A stretch of DNA of 64,000 bases. Origin: an uncultured Methylococcaceae bacterium (GTDB lineage Bacteria; Pseudomonadota; Gammaproteobacteria; Methylococcales; Methylococcaceae). Where the stretch lies: positions 1 to 64,000 of the forward strand of contig CAIOOA010000228.1 of NCBI GenBank assembly GCA_903859815.1, read 5' to 3'. Positions 43,540 to 52,658 of the stretch are shown here, piece after piece. The translations under genes and the position numbers were made by a program. The stretch's first letter is position 1; every line of letters begins with the position of its first letter. The notes beneath the pieces are model-generated. The model made no database searches and was not told the origin of the DNA. It was given only the letters and a program-made list of their open reading frames with translations.

Positions 43540-44502
43540 TCATTCCCATAAGGTATCGGGCTGGGCAAGCTTGTCTAGCAGTTTTAGATAACGCTGATGC
43601 CGGGCAATCGAAATTTCACCTTTCTCAACCGCCTCGCGCACGGCACAGCCCTTGTCGTTGATGTGGCGGCAATCATTAAATCGGCAATGCCCCATGTAGG
43701 CTTGAAATTCGCGGTAACACCATGCCAAATCTTGACCTTTGATGTCGGCCAAACCAAATACCGCAACCCCAGGGCTGTCAATCAAATCCCCCCCTTCCGG
43801 CACATGATAAAGTGTTGCGGCGGTGGTGGTATGTCGGCCTAGTCCGCTACGGAGGGATATTTCGTTGGTGCGCAGATTTTTGTCCGGCAACAATGCATTG
43901 GTCAAAGAGGATTTTCCAACCCCGGATTGACCGGCAAACATGGAACAATGCCCATGCAAGCTTTGTTTTAATTCGGCAATGCCGATTCCTTTGCGGGCAC
44001 TGACTGCATGGGTGGGGTAGCCAATACGGACATAATCGTTTAGCTCGGCTACGGCCTGTTCCTTGTTCTCGGCCAAGTCGATCTTGTTAAAGATGATTTC
44101 GGCGGGAATGTGTCGGTATTCACACACGGCTAGATATTGGTCAACCAATAGCCAATCAGGTTGTGGGTAGGGTGAAATGACCACGAAAACCCTGTCCAGA
44201 TTGGCGGCGACCACCCTATTTTTTCCGGCATAGCCGGGGCGGACAAGAACCGAACTTCGCGCCAGTACCTCCTCCACTCTACCTTGCATTCCATCTTCGC
44301 TGGGAGACCAGCTAATCCTATCACCCACCGCCACATCGCCCAAACGACGGCGAGTTTGGCATAGCATGATGTTTCCGTCCGGCGTTTCCACTGCCAACCC
44401 CTGCCCCAAATGGGAAATCACCAAACCATCCAATAAATGTGAGGGAGGGGCAATGCCAAGGATGGGTTTTTGCGGTGAGTTGCGGCGGCCTTTACCCTTC
44501 AT
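43540..44502 (-). CDS. rsgA: Ribosome small subunit GTPase
   Basis: This 320-residue protein has the circularly permuted GTPase order of RsgA/YjeQ. An N-terminal OB fold comes first, then the G4 motif FNKIDLAENK, G1 GQSGVGKSS and G3 DSPG. A C-terminal zinc-binding domain (CRFNDCRHINDKGCAV) follows. It releases maturation factor RbfA and checks late 30S assembly. Gene order M48 protease-rsgA opposite orn is often seen in gammaproteobacteria. Confidence 0.95.
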   Translation of the reverse strand: MKGKGRRNSPQKPILGIAPPSHLLDGLVISHLGQGLAVETPDGNIMLCQTRRRLGDVAVGDRISWSPSEDGMQGRVEEVLARSSVLVRPGYAGKNRVVAANLDRVFVVISPYPQPDWLLVDQYLAVCEYRHIPAEIIFNKIDLAENKEQAVAELNDYVRIGYPTHAVSARKGIGIAELKQSLHGHCSMFAGQSGVGKSSLTNALLPDKNLRTNEISLRSGLGRHTTTAATLYHVPEGGDLIDSPGVAVFGLADIKGQDLAWCYREFQAYMGHCRFNDCRHINDKGCAVREAVEKGEISIARHQRYLKLLDKLAQPDTLWE

Positions 44503-44505
44503 GGG

Positions 44506-45750
44506 CTAGGTGGCCTTGGTTTCCAAATTGGCGATGCGTATGGCAGCGGGCGGATGGCTATAATGGAAAGCCGAATACAACGGGTCGGGCGTCAAGGTGC
44601 TGGCGTTGTCGCGGTATAGCTTGACCAATGCGCTGATCAGGTCGCGTGGATGTGCATGGGTGGCAGCGAAATCGTCGGCCTCAAACTCGAACTTGCGCTG
44701 GAAATAGGCCATGGTCGGTTGTAGGAACAAAGTAAACGCAGGAAATGCCAACATGAATAATAACAAGGCCGTGGAGTTGGATTGCTGGCTGACCCCCAAG
44801 CCCTCATAAAACCAATTCTGCCCCATCAGCCATCCTAATAAGCCTAGACCTGCAAGGCTGATACACGCGCTGGCAATCAGCATTTTCAATACATGCTTGC
44901 GTTTGAAATGGCCTAATTCATGCGCCAGCACGGCTTCCAATTCTTCATGGTTGAGTGAATTGACCAATGTATCGAAAAACACTATTCGCTTGTTGTTGCC
45001 AATCCCAGTGAAATAGGCATTTCCATGACCCGAGCGACGAGACCCGTCCATAACAAAAATGCCCTTGCTATGAAAACCGCAACGGCCCAGCAAAGCCTCG
45101 ATACGCTCGCGCAAGCTTGCATCTTCCAGAGGTGAAAACTTATTAAACAAAGGAGCTATGAACGTGGGGAAAGCCCAGCTCATCAGAATCGAAAAGCTTT
45201 GCAGAATGGCCCAAGCCCACACCCACCAATACGGGCCGACCGCACCCATGACCCACAAGATTAAAGCCAATATCGGACCGCCTATGGCAAGCGTCAACCC
45301 GAGTTGCATCAACAGGTCAGTCGCAAATTGTTTAGGCGTATTGCGATTAAAGCCAAAACGTTCTTCAAGATCAAACGTTTTATAAATGCTGATGGGTAAA
45401 TCGATCAGTTGTATCAGCATTAAAGTGGACAGAATGATGGCTACGCCAATGAGCGTGGTGGGCCATTCGAAGCCCATCCAAAATTCTGCAATCCAGTCAA
45501 TGCCGCCGCCCAGCGTGAAGAGCAACAAGACCGCCAAGCTAATGACCCGGTCAACCTCCCCTAATTTGCCCTTGGCCAGGGTGTAATCCGCCGCCTTCTG
45601 ATGCGCTTCGAGGGTGATGCTCTCGCGGAAAGCTTCTGGCACTGCGTCCCGATGAGCAAGCACAAAAGCGCATTGCCTCCTTGCCAACCAATACTCCACG
45701 GCATAGGAAATAGCGACAGCGATTAGAAAAATTATGGTAAATGCATTCAT
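44506..45750 (-). CDS. M48-family Ste24-like membrane metalloprotease
   Basis: This 414-residue protein has an N-terminal membrane helix (AFTIIFLIAVAISYAVEYWL), several further helices, the zinc-binding VLAHELGHFKRKH (HExxH) and a later EFEADDFAATH with the third zinc ligand. This is the Ste24/CAAX-protease 1 type, as in many bacteria. Its job is likely quality control of membrane proteins. The frame extends to 45819, but the ATG at 45750 gives the normal family N-terminus. It is followed after three bases by rsgA. Confidence 0.9.
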   Translation of the reverse strand: MNAFTIIFLIAVAISYAVEYWLARRQCAFVLAHRDAVPEAFRESITLEAHQKAADYTLAKGKLGEVDRVISLAVLLLFTLGGGIDWIAEFWMGFEWPTTLIGVAIILSTLMLIQLIDLPISIYKTFDLEERFGFNRNTPKQFATDLLMQLGLTLAIGGPILALILWVMGAVGPYWWVWAWAILQSFSILMSWAFPTFIAPLFNKFSPLEDASLRERIEALLGRCGFHSKGIFVMDGSRRSGHGNAYFTGIGNNKRIVFFDTLVNSLNHEELEAVLAHELGHFKRKHVLKMLIASACISLAGLGLLGWLMGQNWFYEGLGVSQQSNSTALLLFMLAFPAFTLFLQPTMAYFQRKFEFEADDFAATHAHPRDLISALVKLYRDNASTLTPDPLYSAFHYSHPPAAIRIANLETKAT

Positions 45751-45881
45751 CAGTAAACCTTGTTGGTAGGAAACCACCCCTTTCGGGGATTTATAATGTT
45801 GACAGCATAGCTTGGGCATCGTTACCCTTGCTGAAATCCTCCAGCGATAAGAGGTAAAAATAATCCAAAAGGCGATAAAAA

Positions 45882-46427
45882 ATGGCTATTGATTCACAAA
45901 ACATGATTTGGCTCGACCTGGAAATGACCGGGCTAGACCCTCAAAACGACACCGTCATTGAAATTGCCACGGTGGTTACCGACAAAAACCTCAATGTGCT
46001 GGCTGAAGGCCCGATTTTGGCAATTCATCAATCAGAAGCTATTTTATCCCGCATGGACGATTGGAACCAGAAACAGCACGGAGGTTCCGGCCTCATCCAA
46101 CGAGTGAGGGATAGCGCGGTTGATGAAGCCGCCGCCGAGCAAATCACCTTGGAATTTCTCCGTACTTGGGTTCCAAGCAAAACTTCGCCCATGTGCGGCA
46201 ATAGCATATGCCAGGATCGCCGCTTTCTCTACCGTTGCATGCCTAAGCTTGAAGCATTTTTCCATTACCGCAACTTAGATGTATCCACTATCAAGGAATT
46301 AGCCGCCCGCTGGGCGCCTGAACTCAAGGATTCATTTAAAAAATCAAATAATCACTTGGCCTTGGATGATATTTTGGAGTCCATTGCCGAATTGCGGTTT
46401 TATCGGGAACGTTTCTTCAAATTCTGA
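45882..46427 (+). CDS. orn: Oligoribonuclease
   Basis: The 181-residue DEDDh 3'-5' exoribonuclease has [13 protein letters not shown] (exo I), [13 protein letters not shown] (exo II) and a C-terminal HLALDDI with His and Asp (exo III). It degrades di- and short oligonucleotides, including pGpG from c-di-GMP turnover. It is divergent from the M48-rsgA pair, with about 130 bases between for both promoters. Confidence 0.96.
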   Translation: MAIDSQNMIWLDLEMTGLDPQNDTVIEIATVVTDKNLNVLAEGPILAIHQSEAILSRMDDWNQKQHGGSGLIQRVRDSAVDEAAAEQITLEFLRTWVPSKTSPMCGNSICQDRRFLYRCMPKLEAFFHYRNLDVSTIKELAARWAPELKDSFKKSNNHLALDDILESIAELRFYRERFFKF

Positions 46428-46517
46428 AGTTACCCGGTAAAGAAGGGGTTTCGATTGTCATCTACGAACCAATCGCTTAGTATCCCAACTAATTTAGTCA
46501 ATTTAAGCAACGTTGCA

Positions 46518-47315
46518 ATGTCTGAACATAAAGCCAATAGATCCATTGAAGATGTCCAAAACAGCGAAGACACCCGCCGGATCGGCATAGATCGGGTTGG
46601 CATCAAGTCCATTCGCCATCCTATGCTTTTCCGTCAACGGGACGGTGCTTTGCAAGCGACCGTGGCTGTCTTTGATATGACGGTGAATCTGTCCCATGAG
46701 CAGAAAGGGACTCACATGTCGCGCTTCGTCGAAATCCTGAATGAAGAACTGAGCGAACTGGACATACGCACCTTCCCCCAAGTCATTGCCGACATGACCG
46801 CCCGCTTGGAAGCCGAGCGCGGTTTTATAGAAACCCGCTTCCCGTTTTTTGTGCGTAAAAAAGCGCCGGTGACCAGTGCCTCCAGTTGGCTGGATTACGA
46901 AGTCACCCTGACCGGGGAGTGGATCGAAGGGGTTGCCAAACTTTGGCTCAAAGTGGTGGTTCCGGTCACCAGCCTTTGCCCCTGTTCCAAGAAAATATCA
47001 GATTATGGCGCACATAACCAGCGTTCGCATGTCACTTTGACGGTTCGATCCGAGGAACTGTTTTGGGTGGAGGATTTGATCGAACTAGTCGAGCGTCAAG
47101 CCTCAAGCCAAATTTATGGTTTGTTAAAGCGTGCCGATGAGAAATATGTCACCGAGAGAGCCTACAATAACCCTAAATTTGTAGAAGATATTGTGCGTGA
47201 CATTGCCAACGACCTTAATCAACGGGTGGATATACTTTATTACAAGCTTGAAACGGAAAATTTTGAATCCATCCATAACCATTCTGCCTATGCCGTCATA
47301 GAAAAATCCAGATAG
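46518..47315 (+). CDS. folE2: GTP cyclohydrolase FolE2 (type IB)
   Basis: This protein of about 265 residues has the FolE2 motifs [21 protein letters not shown] with the catalytic Cys, and [20 protein letters not shown]. It makes dihydroneopterin triphosphate for folate and queuosine-type pathways and can use metals other than zinc. An upstream TTG start at 46455 is possible; the ATG at 46518 gives the usual length. Confidence 0.93.
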   Translation: MSEHKANRSIEDVQNSEDTRRIGIDRVGIKSIRHPMLFRQRDGALQATVAVFDMTVNLSHEQKGTHMSRFVEILNEELSELDIRTFPQVIADMTARLEAERGFIETRFPFFVRKKAPVTSASSWLDYEVTLTGEWIEGVAKLWLKVVVPVTSLCPCSKKISDYGAHNQRSHVTLTVRSEELFWVEDLIELVERQASSQIYGLLKRADEKYVTERAYNNPKFVEDIVRDIANDLNQRVDILYYKLETENFESIHNHSAYAVIEKSR

Positions 47316-47421
47316 TTAGGGGTAAAATAATCATAACTGACAGGCTAATGAGAAAAATACAGAATCACTGCGCCTAGTGTCTGGATTTCATCGCCTAAGA
47401 ATCATCAATAAGAGGTTATCC

Positions 47422-48417
47422 ATGAAAGCCATACTCATGACTCAGACTGGCGGCGCTGAACTGCTGGAAGCGGCAAATATTCCAGAACCCTCCATCACAG
47501 AGCCGAACCAAATCAAGGTTCGCTTAAAAGCTGCTGGCGTAAACCCCATTGACACCAAACTGCGTAAACGCGGGGTTTTTTATGAAAATGCCCTGCCGGC
47601 GGTTTTGGGTTGTGATGGCGCGGGGGTGGTGGTGGAAACTGGCAGCAGTGTCAGCAAATTTAAAGTCGGCGACAAAGTCTGGTATTGCCATGGGGGCCTG
47701 GGCGGGGACCAGGGCAATTATGCCGAGTTCAATGTCCTTAACGAGCGCTGGGTCGCTCACATGCCCAAGACCCTCAGTTTCGAGCAGGCCGCAGCCGGTC
47801 CTCTGGTGTTGATCACCGCTTGGGGGGCGCTCTATGACCGGGCAAGGCTGCAACAATCCAACACCGTGCTGATTCATGCCGGGGCGGGCGGCGTAGGCCA
47901 TGTCGCCATCCAATTGGCGAGGTTGCATGGTGCAAAAGTCATTACAACCGTCGGGTCAGACAACCATGTCGCCTTGGCAAGATCATGGGGTGCGGACGAT
48001 GTCATCAACTACCGGGCCCAAGATTTCGTGGAAGCCGTCAATCAACTGACCGATGGCAAGGGGGCCGAAGTGGTGCTAGATTCGGTCGGACCGGAAATCT
48101 TTGACCGCAGCATTAATTGCACCGCTTATTTCGGCTCTATTGTCACCCTGCTTGAAATTGGTCAAGCCAACTTGAAGGAGGCTCGCATTAGAAACTTGCG
48201 CATCGGTTTTGAATTGATGCTAACCCCCCAACTGCGCCAACTCTCCGGCGGGCTGGATCTGCAAGTGGACATGCTGAATCAATGCGGTCGCTGGATCGAC
48301 CAAGGCAAACTAAAAATCCATGTTGGCGAGGTTTTGCCGTTGGAACAAGCAGCCCAAGCCCATACGATGATTGAAGGTGGGCATGTCACGGGCAAGATAG
48401 TCTTGAAAATCGACTGA
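47422..48417 (+). CDS. Zinc-independent quinone oxidoreductase/alcohol dehydrogenase-like MDR
   Basis: This 331-residue medium-chain dehydrogenase/reductase starts MKAILMTQTGGAELLE. It has GVNPIDTKLRKRG, the NADPH site VLIHAGAGGVGHVAIQLARLHGA and VINYRAQDF. The catalytic zinc Cys of alcohol dehydrogenases is absent, so it is of the quinone reductase (QOR) type. The real substrate is unknown. The ATG at 47422 has AGAGG upstream. Confidence 0.9.
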   Translation: MKAILMTQTGGAELLEAANIPEPSITEPNQIKVRLKAAGVNPIDTKLRKRGVFYENALPAVLGCDGAGVVVETGSSVSKFKVGDKVWYCHGGLGGDQGNYAEFNVLNERWVAHMPKTLSFEQAAAGPLVLITAWGALYDRARLQQSNTVLIHAGAGGVGHVAIQLARLHGAKVITTVGSDNHVALARSWGADDVINYRAQDFVEAVNQLTDGKGAEVVLDSVGPEIFDRSINCTAYFGSIVTLLEIGQANLKEARIRNLRIGFELMLTPQLRQLSGGLDLQVDMLNQCGRWIDQGKLKIHVGEVLPLEQAAQAHTMIEGGHVTGKIVLKID

Positions 48418-48427
48418 GGGGGTTGCC

Positions 48428-48661
48428 ATGGCTGATAACACAGAAAATCTTGTACTCGAAATTTTACGACAACTACGCGGTGATATAACGAGTCTCCGCA
48501 ATGAAGTGCGCGACGGTTTCAATCGGGTAGAAATTCGACTTGGCTATGTGGGGCAGACTTTAGCCAGTGATTTGGCGGTATCGGCATCCGACCGTGACGA
48601 GATTCGCAACTTAAAGCAGCGCATTAAACGGATTGAGAGACGATTGGAGCTTCAGGGTTGA
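48428..48661 (+). CDS. Small coiled-coil protein of unknown function
   Basis: This 77-residue charged protein (MADNTENLVLEILRQLRGDI...NEVRDGFNRVEIRLGY...DRDEIRNLKQRIKRIERRLEL) has two heptad-rich helices with a glycine-containing turn. Similar small proteins are widespread in proteobacteria and have no assigned function. It lies 10 bases after the oxidoreductase and could be co-transcribed with it. No enzymatic residues are visible. Confidence 0.65.
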   Translation: MADNTENLVLEILRQLRGDITSLRNEVRDGFNRVEIRLGYVGQTLASDLAVSASDRDEIRNLKQRIKRIERRLELQG

Positions 48662-48690
48662 GTGTTGAATCCTTGGGATGTGAATCCACA

Positions 48691-48720
48691 GACCGACTCG
48701 GTTTTGTAACCGAGTCGGTC
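48691..48720. terminator. Strong hairpin between convergent genes
   Basis: A 13-bp perfect stem (GACCGACTCGGTT / AACCGAGTCGGTC) with a four-base loop is followed on the plus strand by TTGGATTT, a weak T-run. It stands between the small coiled-coil gene (plus) and the PEP-CTERM gene (minus) and may end transcription from one or both sides. Confidence 0.6.
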
Positions 48721-48761
48721 TTGGATTTAGTAGTTGGGGCTTGTGAAAGAGTGCCAAGGAA

Positions 48762-49490
48762 TTATTTTTCTTTACGCTGCTTCAACGACTTACTGGTTAG
48801 AACCGTGGAAACTAGGCCAATCAGCATAAGGCTCAGCGAAGAAGGTTCTGGCACGGAGGTAGATGGGCCGGAAACATAATTGACGATTACATTATCTAAA
48901 ATGGGCCCATAGGTTGTTCCTGCTTGCTGGTTGGTAGATAGGAACGTAATCGTTGTTGAAAGACTAGTGGCTGTAAACTGGTAAGAAAATGGATAAAAAG
49001 TTTGGTTTGTTAATGAATTAGTAGGGTTTACTGTAAAGCTTTGACTTATCAAGGACCCTGCTGTTACAAGCCCCGTGTTAATCCCAGTCACATAAGCTGC
49101 TGCACCAAAACTTAAATCATAAACAGCACCGTTAATGGTTGGGATGTTGATGGAGATGGAGCTAGATGTCTGATGAGTGAGATCAACCGAATACAGACCA
49201 TCCATAGCACCGTAAGTGGGGGTTTTGATCCAATCGATACCATCACCTGGCCCACCTGCCGTCCATCCTGAGATTGATGTACCCCCGACGTTAATCCACA
49301 TAGCATCGGCCCCAGCATTTTGAACAAAATTGCCTAATTCAAAACTCCCTGCTCCTGCGCCATAAGTATCATTAATGATATTGGCATTAGCGGCATTCGG
49401 TAATATGCAACAGCAGGTCGCAAAGATAGATGCACCCGTTAGAAATCGCTTAGAATTTCGTGCTAAGATTTTGTGACTTGTGACTTTCAT
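48762..49490 (-). CDS. PEP-CTERM exported protein with DUF642-like domain
   Basis: This 242-residue protein has a signal peptide (about 1-36, hydrophobic GASIFATCCCILPNAANA). A beta-rich, Gly/Ser/Thr-rich body follows with FELGNFVQNAG, ISGWTAGG and YDLSFGAAAY patterns of DUF642/choice-of-anchor proteins. It ends with a PEP-CTERM sorting signal: VPEPSSLSLMLIGLVS, then a helix and a basic tail (KSLKQRKEK). Exosortase would cut at PEP and place it on the surface or in the matrix. Its ATG is preceded by AAGGAAA. The glycosyltransferase at 7303-8508 belongs to the same system by family. Confidence 0.85.
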   Translation of the reverse strand: MKVTSHKILARNSKRFLTGASIFATCCCILPNAANANIINDTYGAGAGSFELGNFVQNAGADAMWINVGGTSISGWTAGGPGDGIDWIKTPTYGAMDGLYSVDLTHQTSSSISINIPTINGAVYDLSFGAAAYVTGINTGLVTAGSLISQSFTVNPTNSLTNQTFYPFSYQFTATSLSTTITFLSTNQQAGTTYGPILDNVIVNYVSGPSTSVPEPSSLSLMLIGLVSTVLTSKSLKQRKEK

Positions 49491-49732
49491 AATCGTTTCC
49501 TTTCCTGAGATGAATAAATTGTTGGCTTATGGGTGTTGATTTGATCGAATATATCAAACTAACGATAAGCAAACCTATTCATTCTTTCAAGTAAAATCAA
49601 TTGCTTTTGTATTATTGTCAGGTTAATTAATCATTTCATTTTTCAGGTACTATCGTAGCTATGACAGCCTGTATGAATCGAAGCGGAATACGAGAATTTC
49701 TAAGCCAATAACCCTATATTCAGCATCCCTAA

Positions 49733-51085
49733 ATGACCAACCAAATCTTCTCCAGCCGCGACCAAGCTGTCCTTTGGCATCCCTGCACCCAAATGAAGGA
49801 CCATGAGTTGCAGCCGGTCATCCCAATTCGGCGAGGGCTAGGCGTTTGGTTGGAAGATTTCGATGGCAAACGTTATCTGGATGCGGTCAGCTCGTGGTGG
49901 GTCAACCTGTTCGGTCACGCCAACCCTTACATCAATGCCGCATTGCGCCATCAGTTGGAGAGCTTGGAGCATGTCATCCTTGCTGGCTTCACCCATGAAC
50001 CTGCAGTTCGTCTTGCGGAAAGGCTAATTGATCTAGCCCCGAAAGGCTTAAGCCGTTGCTTTTATGCCGACAATGGTTCTTCGGCGGTGGAAGTAGCTTT
50101 GAAAATGAGCTTCCATTATTGGCGCAATCGAGGTCAGACTGGCAAAACTCGATTCGTCAGCTTGGAAAACAGTTATCACGGTGAAACCTTGGGGGCGTTG
50201 GCAGTCGGTGACGTGGGCTTGTATAAAGACACCTACGCGCCTTTGCTGATGCAAGTCATCACCGCGCCTTCACCCGATTGCTATCACCGCGAACCGGGCG
50301 AGTCTTGGCAAGATTATTCCATCCGCCGTTTTGCCGATATGGAGCGATTATTGGCAGAACAAGCCGATAAAATTTGTGCCGTCATCGTCGAACCCTTGGT
50401 CCAATGCGCGGGCTCCATGCGCATGTACGATCCGATCTATCTATCCCTGCTACGCGATGCCTGTGACCGCTACGGTGTCCATCTGATCGCCGATGAAGTG
50501 GCGGTAGGCTTTGGCAGAACAGGGACGATGTTTGCCTGTGAGCAAGCGGACATTCGGCCCGATTTCCTATGTTTGTCAAAAGGCATCACCGGAGGGTATC
50601 TCCCGCTTTCCGCAGTGTTGACAACCAATGATGTTTACCAAGCTTTTTACGGCGATTATGTCGCCCAAATCGCCTTTTTGCATTCCCATAGCTATACCGG
50701 CAACGCCCTAGCCTGTGCCGCCGCGCTTGCCAGCCTTGATTTGTTTGAACAAGAAGATGTGCTAAACCGCAATCGAATCCTCGCCCAATCCATGGCTGAA
50801 GCCGCCGCACCGTTGGTGGATCACCCGCATGTGTCCGAAGTGCGTCAAACTGGCATGATCCTAGCCATTGAAATGGTCAAAGATAAATCCAAACGTGAGG
50901 CTTATGACTGGCGGGAACGCCGGGGCTTGATGGTTTACCGCCATGGCTTGAAACGTGGCGTGTTGTTGCGGCCTTTGGGCAATGTCATCTATTTCATGCC
51001 GCCTTATGTCATCAACGCCGACGAAATCGAATTCATGGCAACAGTGGCAAAGGAAGGCATTGCGTTGGCAACAGCCGGTGCTTAG
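49733..51085 (+). CDS. bioA: Adenosylmethionine-8-amino-7-oxononanoate aminotransferase
   Basis: This 450-residue class III PLP aminotransferase has WHPCTQMKDHE at the N-terminus, AVSSWWVNLFGHANP, YADNGSSAVEVALKMSFHYW, IADEVAVGFGRTGTMFACE and the PLP lysine in LCLSKGITGGYLPL. It converts KAPA to DAPA with SAM as the amino donor in biotin synthesis. The WHPCTQM start and SSWWV motif are specific to BioA. No other bio gene is nearby. Confidence 0.95.
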   Translation: MTNQIFSSRDQAVLWHPCTQMKDHELQPVIPIRRGLGVWLEDFDGKRYLDAVSSWWVNLFGHANPYINAALRHQLESLEHVILAGFTHEPAVRLAERLIDLAPKGLSRCFYADNGSSAVEVALKMSFHYWRNRGQTGKTRFVSLENSYHGETLGALAVGDVGLYKDTYAPLLMQVITAPSPDCYHREPGESWQDYSIRRFADMERLLAEQADKICAVIVEPLVQCAGSMRMYDPIYLSLLRDACDRYGVHLIADEVAVGFGRTGTMFACEQADIRPDFLCLSKGITGGYLPLSAVLTTNDVYQAFYGDYVAQIAFLHSHSYTGNALACAAALASLDLFEQEDVLNRNRILAQSMAEAAAPLVDHPHVSEVRQTGMILAIEMVKDKSKREAYDWRERRGLMVYRHGLKRGVLLRPLGNVIYFMPPYVINADEIEFMATVAKEGIALATAGA

Positions 51086-51102
51086 CCTAGAGTATCGGTG
51101 AA

Positions 51103-51308
51103 CAGCAATTCTCATTTTGGCGAGGAAGCCGTCATTCCGGCATGGACTGCCGGAATCCAGTGCCATGGATGGTAACTTGTCGGTGCATAAGTGTCTGATA
51201 AAACATGACTGGCAAATCCTAGTTTCACGTCCCTGTGACTGGATTCCTGCTTCCCGGCAGGAATGACGGGTTATACATCAACGCTTTGCCTCATAATGAG
51301 AATTGCTG
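51103..51308. mobile_element. 206-bp MITE-like non-autonomous element
   Basis: The element is bounded by a 14-bp perfect terminal inverted repeat (CAGCAATTCTCATT at 51103-51116, its inverse at 51295-51308). It is flanked by the 9-bp direct repeat ATCGGTGAA (51094-51102 and 51309-51317), a target-site duplication. Inside, a second inverted pair (GTCATTCCGGCATGG... from 51131 and ...GGCAGGAATGACGG to 51269) lets the whole unit fold. There is no transposase gene; one would have to come from elsewhere in the genome. It sits between bioA and rsmE. Confidence 0.85.
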
Positions 51309-51384
51309 ATCGGTGAAGCAAAGCAAGCTTTGCCGCTCTATTCTTTGTAAAATGGAGCTTAATTGTCATTCACGAGGGTAATCC

Positions 51385-52116
51385 ATGCGCATTTCCCGTT
51401 TCTACCTCCCCCAACCCCTAAGCTCCGGGGCCACTATTCAACTCGAAGATGAAAGCGCCCATTATCTGCGCACGGTGCTGCGCTTGAAAAAGGGGGCGGA
51501 TTTGGTTGTGTTCAACGGCAAAGGGGGTGAATACCCCGCCACCTTGGTCGAGGCGCATAAGGGTGCGGTCAGTGTCGTATTGGGCGATTTCAACCCACGT
51601 GAGGCGGAATCTTTGCTCTTCACGACCTTGGGTTTGGGTATTTCGCGGAGTGAGCGCATGGACATGGCGATCCAAAAGGCAGTCGAACTGGGGGTTGCCA
51701 GCATCACCCCATTGCTGGCGGAGCGTTGCGTCGTACAACTGGACGACGATGCACGCAAGGAACAGCGTCTCCGCCACTGGCGCAAGGTCGCTCAGGGCGC
51801 ATGCGAACAATGCGGACGCAACCGAATTCCTGAAATAGCCGAGCCTTTTGCCTTGGAAGAGTGGGCGGCACAACAAACCGGGTTAAGACTGTTCCTAGAC
51901 CCCAACGGAGTGAAAACCTTACGCGAACTGCCGCAGCCGCAAAGCCCAATCAGCCTTATGATTGGGCCCGAGGGAGGCTTTGCAGAACATGAGCGGGATT
52001 TGGCTGTTAAAGCCGGGTTCACCGCCTTGAAACTAGGTCCGAGGATATTACGCACCGAAACCGCAGCCTTGGCGGCCTTGGGGGCTATCCAAACGCTTTG
52101 GGGGGATTTGGGGTGA
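51385..52116 (+). CDS. rsmE: 16S rRNA (uracil-1498-N3)-methyltransferase
   Basis: This 243-residue SPOUT methyltransferase has LEDESAHYLRTVLRLKKGADL in its PUA-like N-terminus, GISRSERMDMAIQKAVELGVASITPLLAERC, and the knot region MIGPEGGFAEHE with LGPRILRTETAALAAL. It methylates U1498 of 16S rRNA. Confidence 0.95.
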   Translation: MRISRFYLPQPLSSGATIQLEDESAHYLRTVLRLKKGADLVVFNGKGGEYPATLVEAHKGAVSVVLGDFNPREAESLLFTTLGLGISRSERMDMAIQKAVELGVASITPLLAERCVVQLDDDARKEQRLRHWRKVAQGACEQCGRNRIPEIAEPFALEEWAAQQTGLRLFLDPNGVKTLRELPQPQSPISLMIGPEGGFAEHERDLAVKAGFTALKLGPRILRTETAALAALGAIQTLWGDLG

Positions 52117-52182
52117 GGAAGAGGGCATCACTCTCTCCCCTACTCAAAATCAGAGCATAAATAATCAATTCTAGGAAAACTC

Positions 52183-52449
52183 ATGCAAACCATAGAAACA
52201 CTTGCCAATGGTCAAATCGTCATCCCTGCGAATTTGCGCCAACGCTTTGGAATCAAGCAGGGTTCACGTTTGGAAATTCGTCAGGCCAACGATCATCTGG
52301 AACTCTATGTTCTCCCTGATGACCCTATCAGCCTTTTTCGTGGTTCGCTCAAAGCAGAAGACTCAATGGCGGCAGAATTGATAGAAGAGCATCGTCAAGA
52401 AGTAGAGTTTGAGGTTTTAGGTGATGACTTGAGAAGGGAAAGCGTTTGA
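52183..52449 (+). CDS. AbrB/MazE-like (SpoVT-AbrB) antitoxin or regulator
   Basis: This 88-residue protein has ETLANGQIVIPANLRQRFGIKQGSRLEI, the swapped-hairpin DNA-binding domain of AbrB/MazE/VapB proteins. An acidic C-terminal tail (RQEVEFEVLGDDLRRESV), typical of antitoxins, follows. No PIN or MazF toxin follows; the next gene is the TIR-NB-ARC-TPR gene 209 bases downstream. It could be an orphan antitoxin that lost its toxin, or a regulator of its neighbour. Confidence 0.75.
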   Translation: MQTIETLANGQIVIPANLRQRFGIKQGSRLEIRQANDHLELYVLPDDPISLFRGSLKAEDSMAAELIEEHRQEVEFEVLGDDLRRESV

Positions 52450-52542
52450 GTATTGGGCTGCTACCCTTTTCTGACTACAAACGTTAGGTTTTTCGCTAGC
52501 CAGTAATGGGTGGCGAGATAAATAAGATCTGCTGAAACGAGA

Positions 52543-52571
52543 GTGGTGACGGGATTGAAAATCCCGCCACG
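52543..52571. repeat. Palindromic repeat before the TIR gene (family D)
   Basis: GTGGTGACGGGAT and ATCCCGCCAC form an imperfect inverted repeat with a TGAAA loop. A similar palindrome, ACGGGGTTGCAAACCCCGT, occurs inside the following gene at 53157-53180. Both end in TCACG/CCACG-like sequence, suggesting one repeat family. Confidence 0.55.
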
Positions 52572-52658
52572 CTTCGGAATAAGTGATGAGGTCTTTAAAC
52601 TTCCACTCCCAAAGCGCATAATTGGAAAAATTAAAGGCCCACAAGGAATCATACAACC

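Noticed and set aside
51131-51269. Transcription terminator after bioA
   Set aside because: The long inverted repeat has no T-run and lies inside a unit with terminal inverted repeats and a target duplication, so it is a mobile element.
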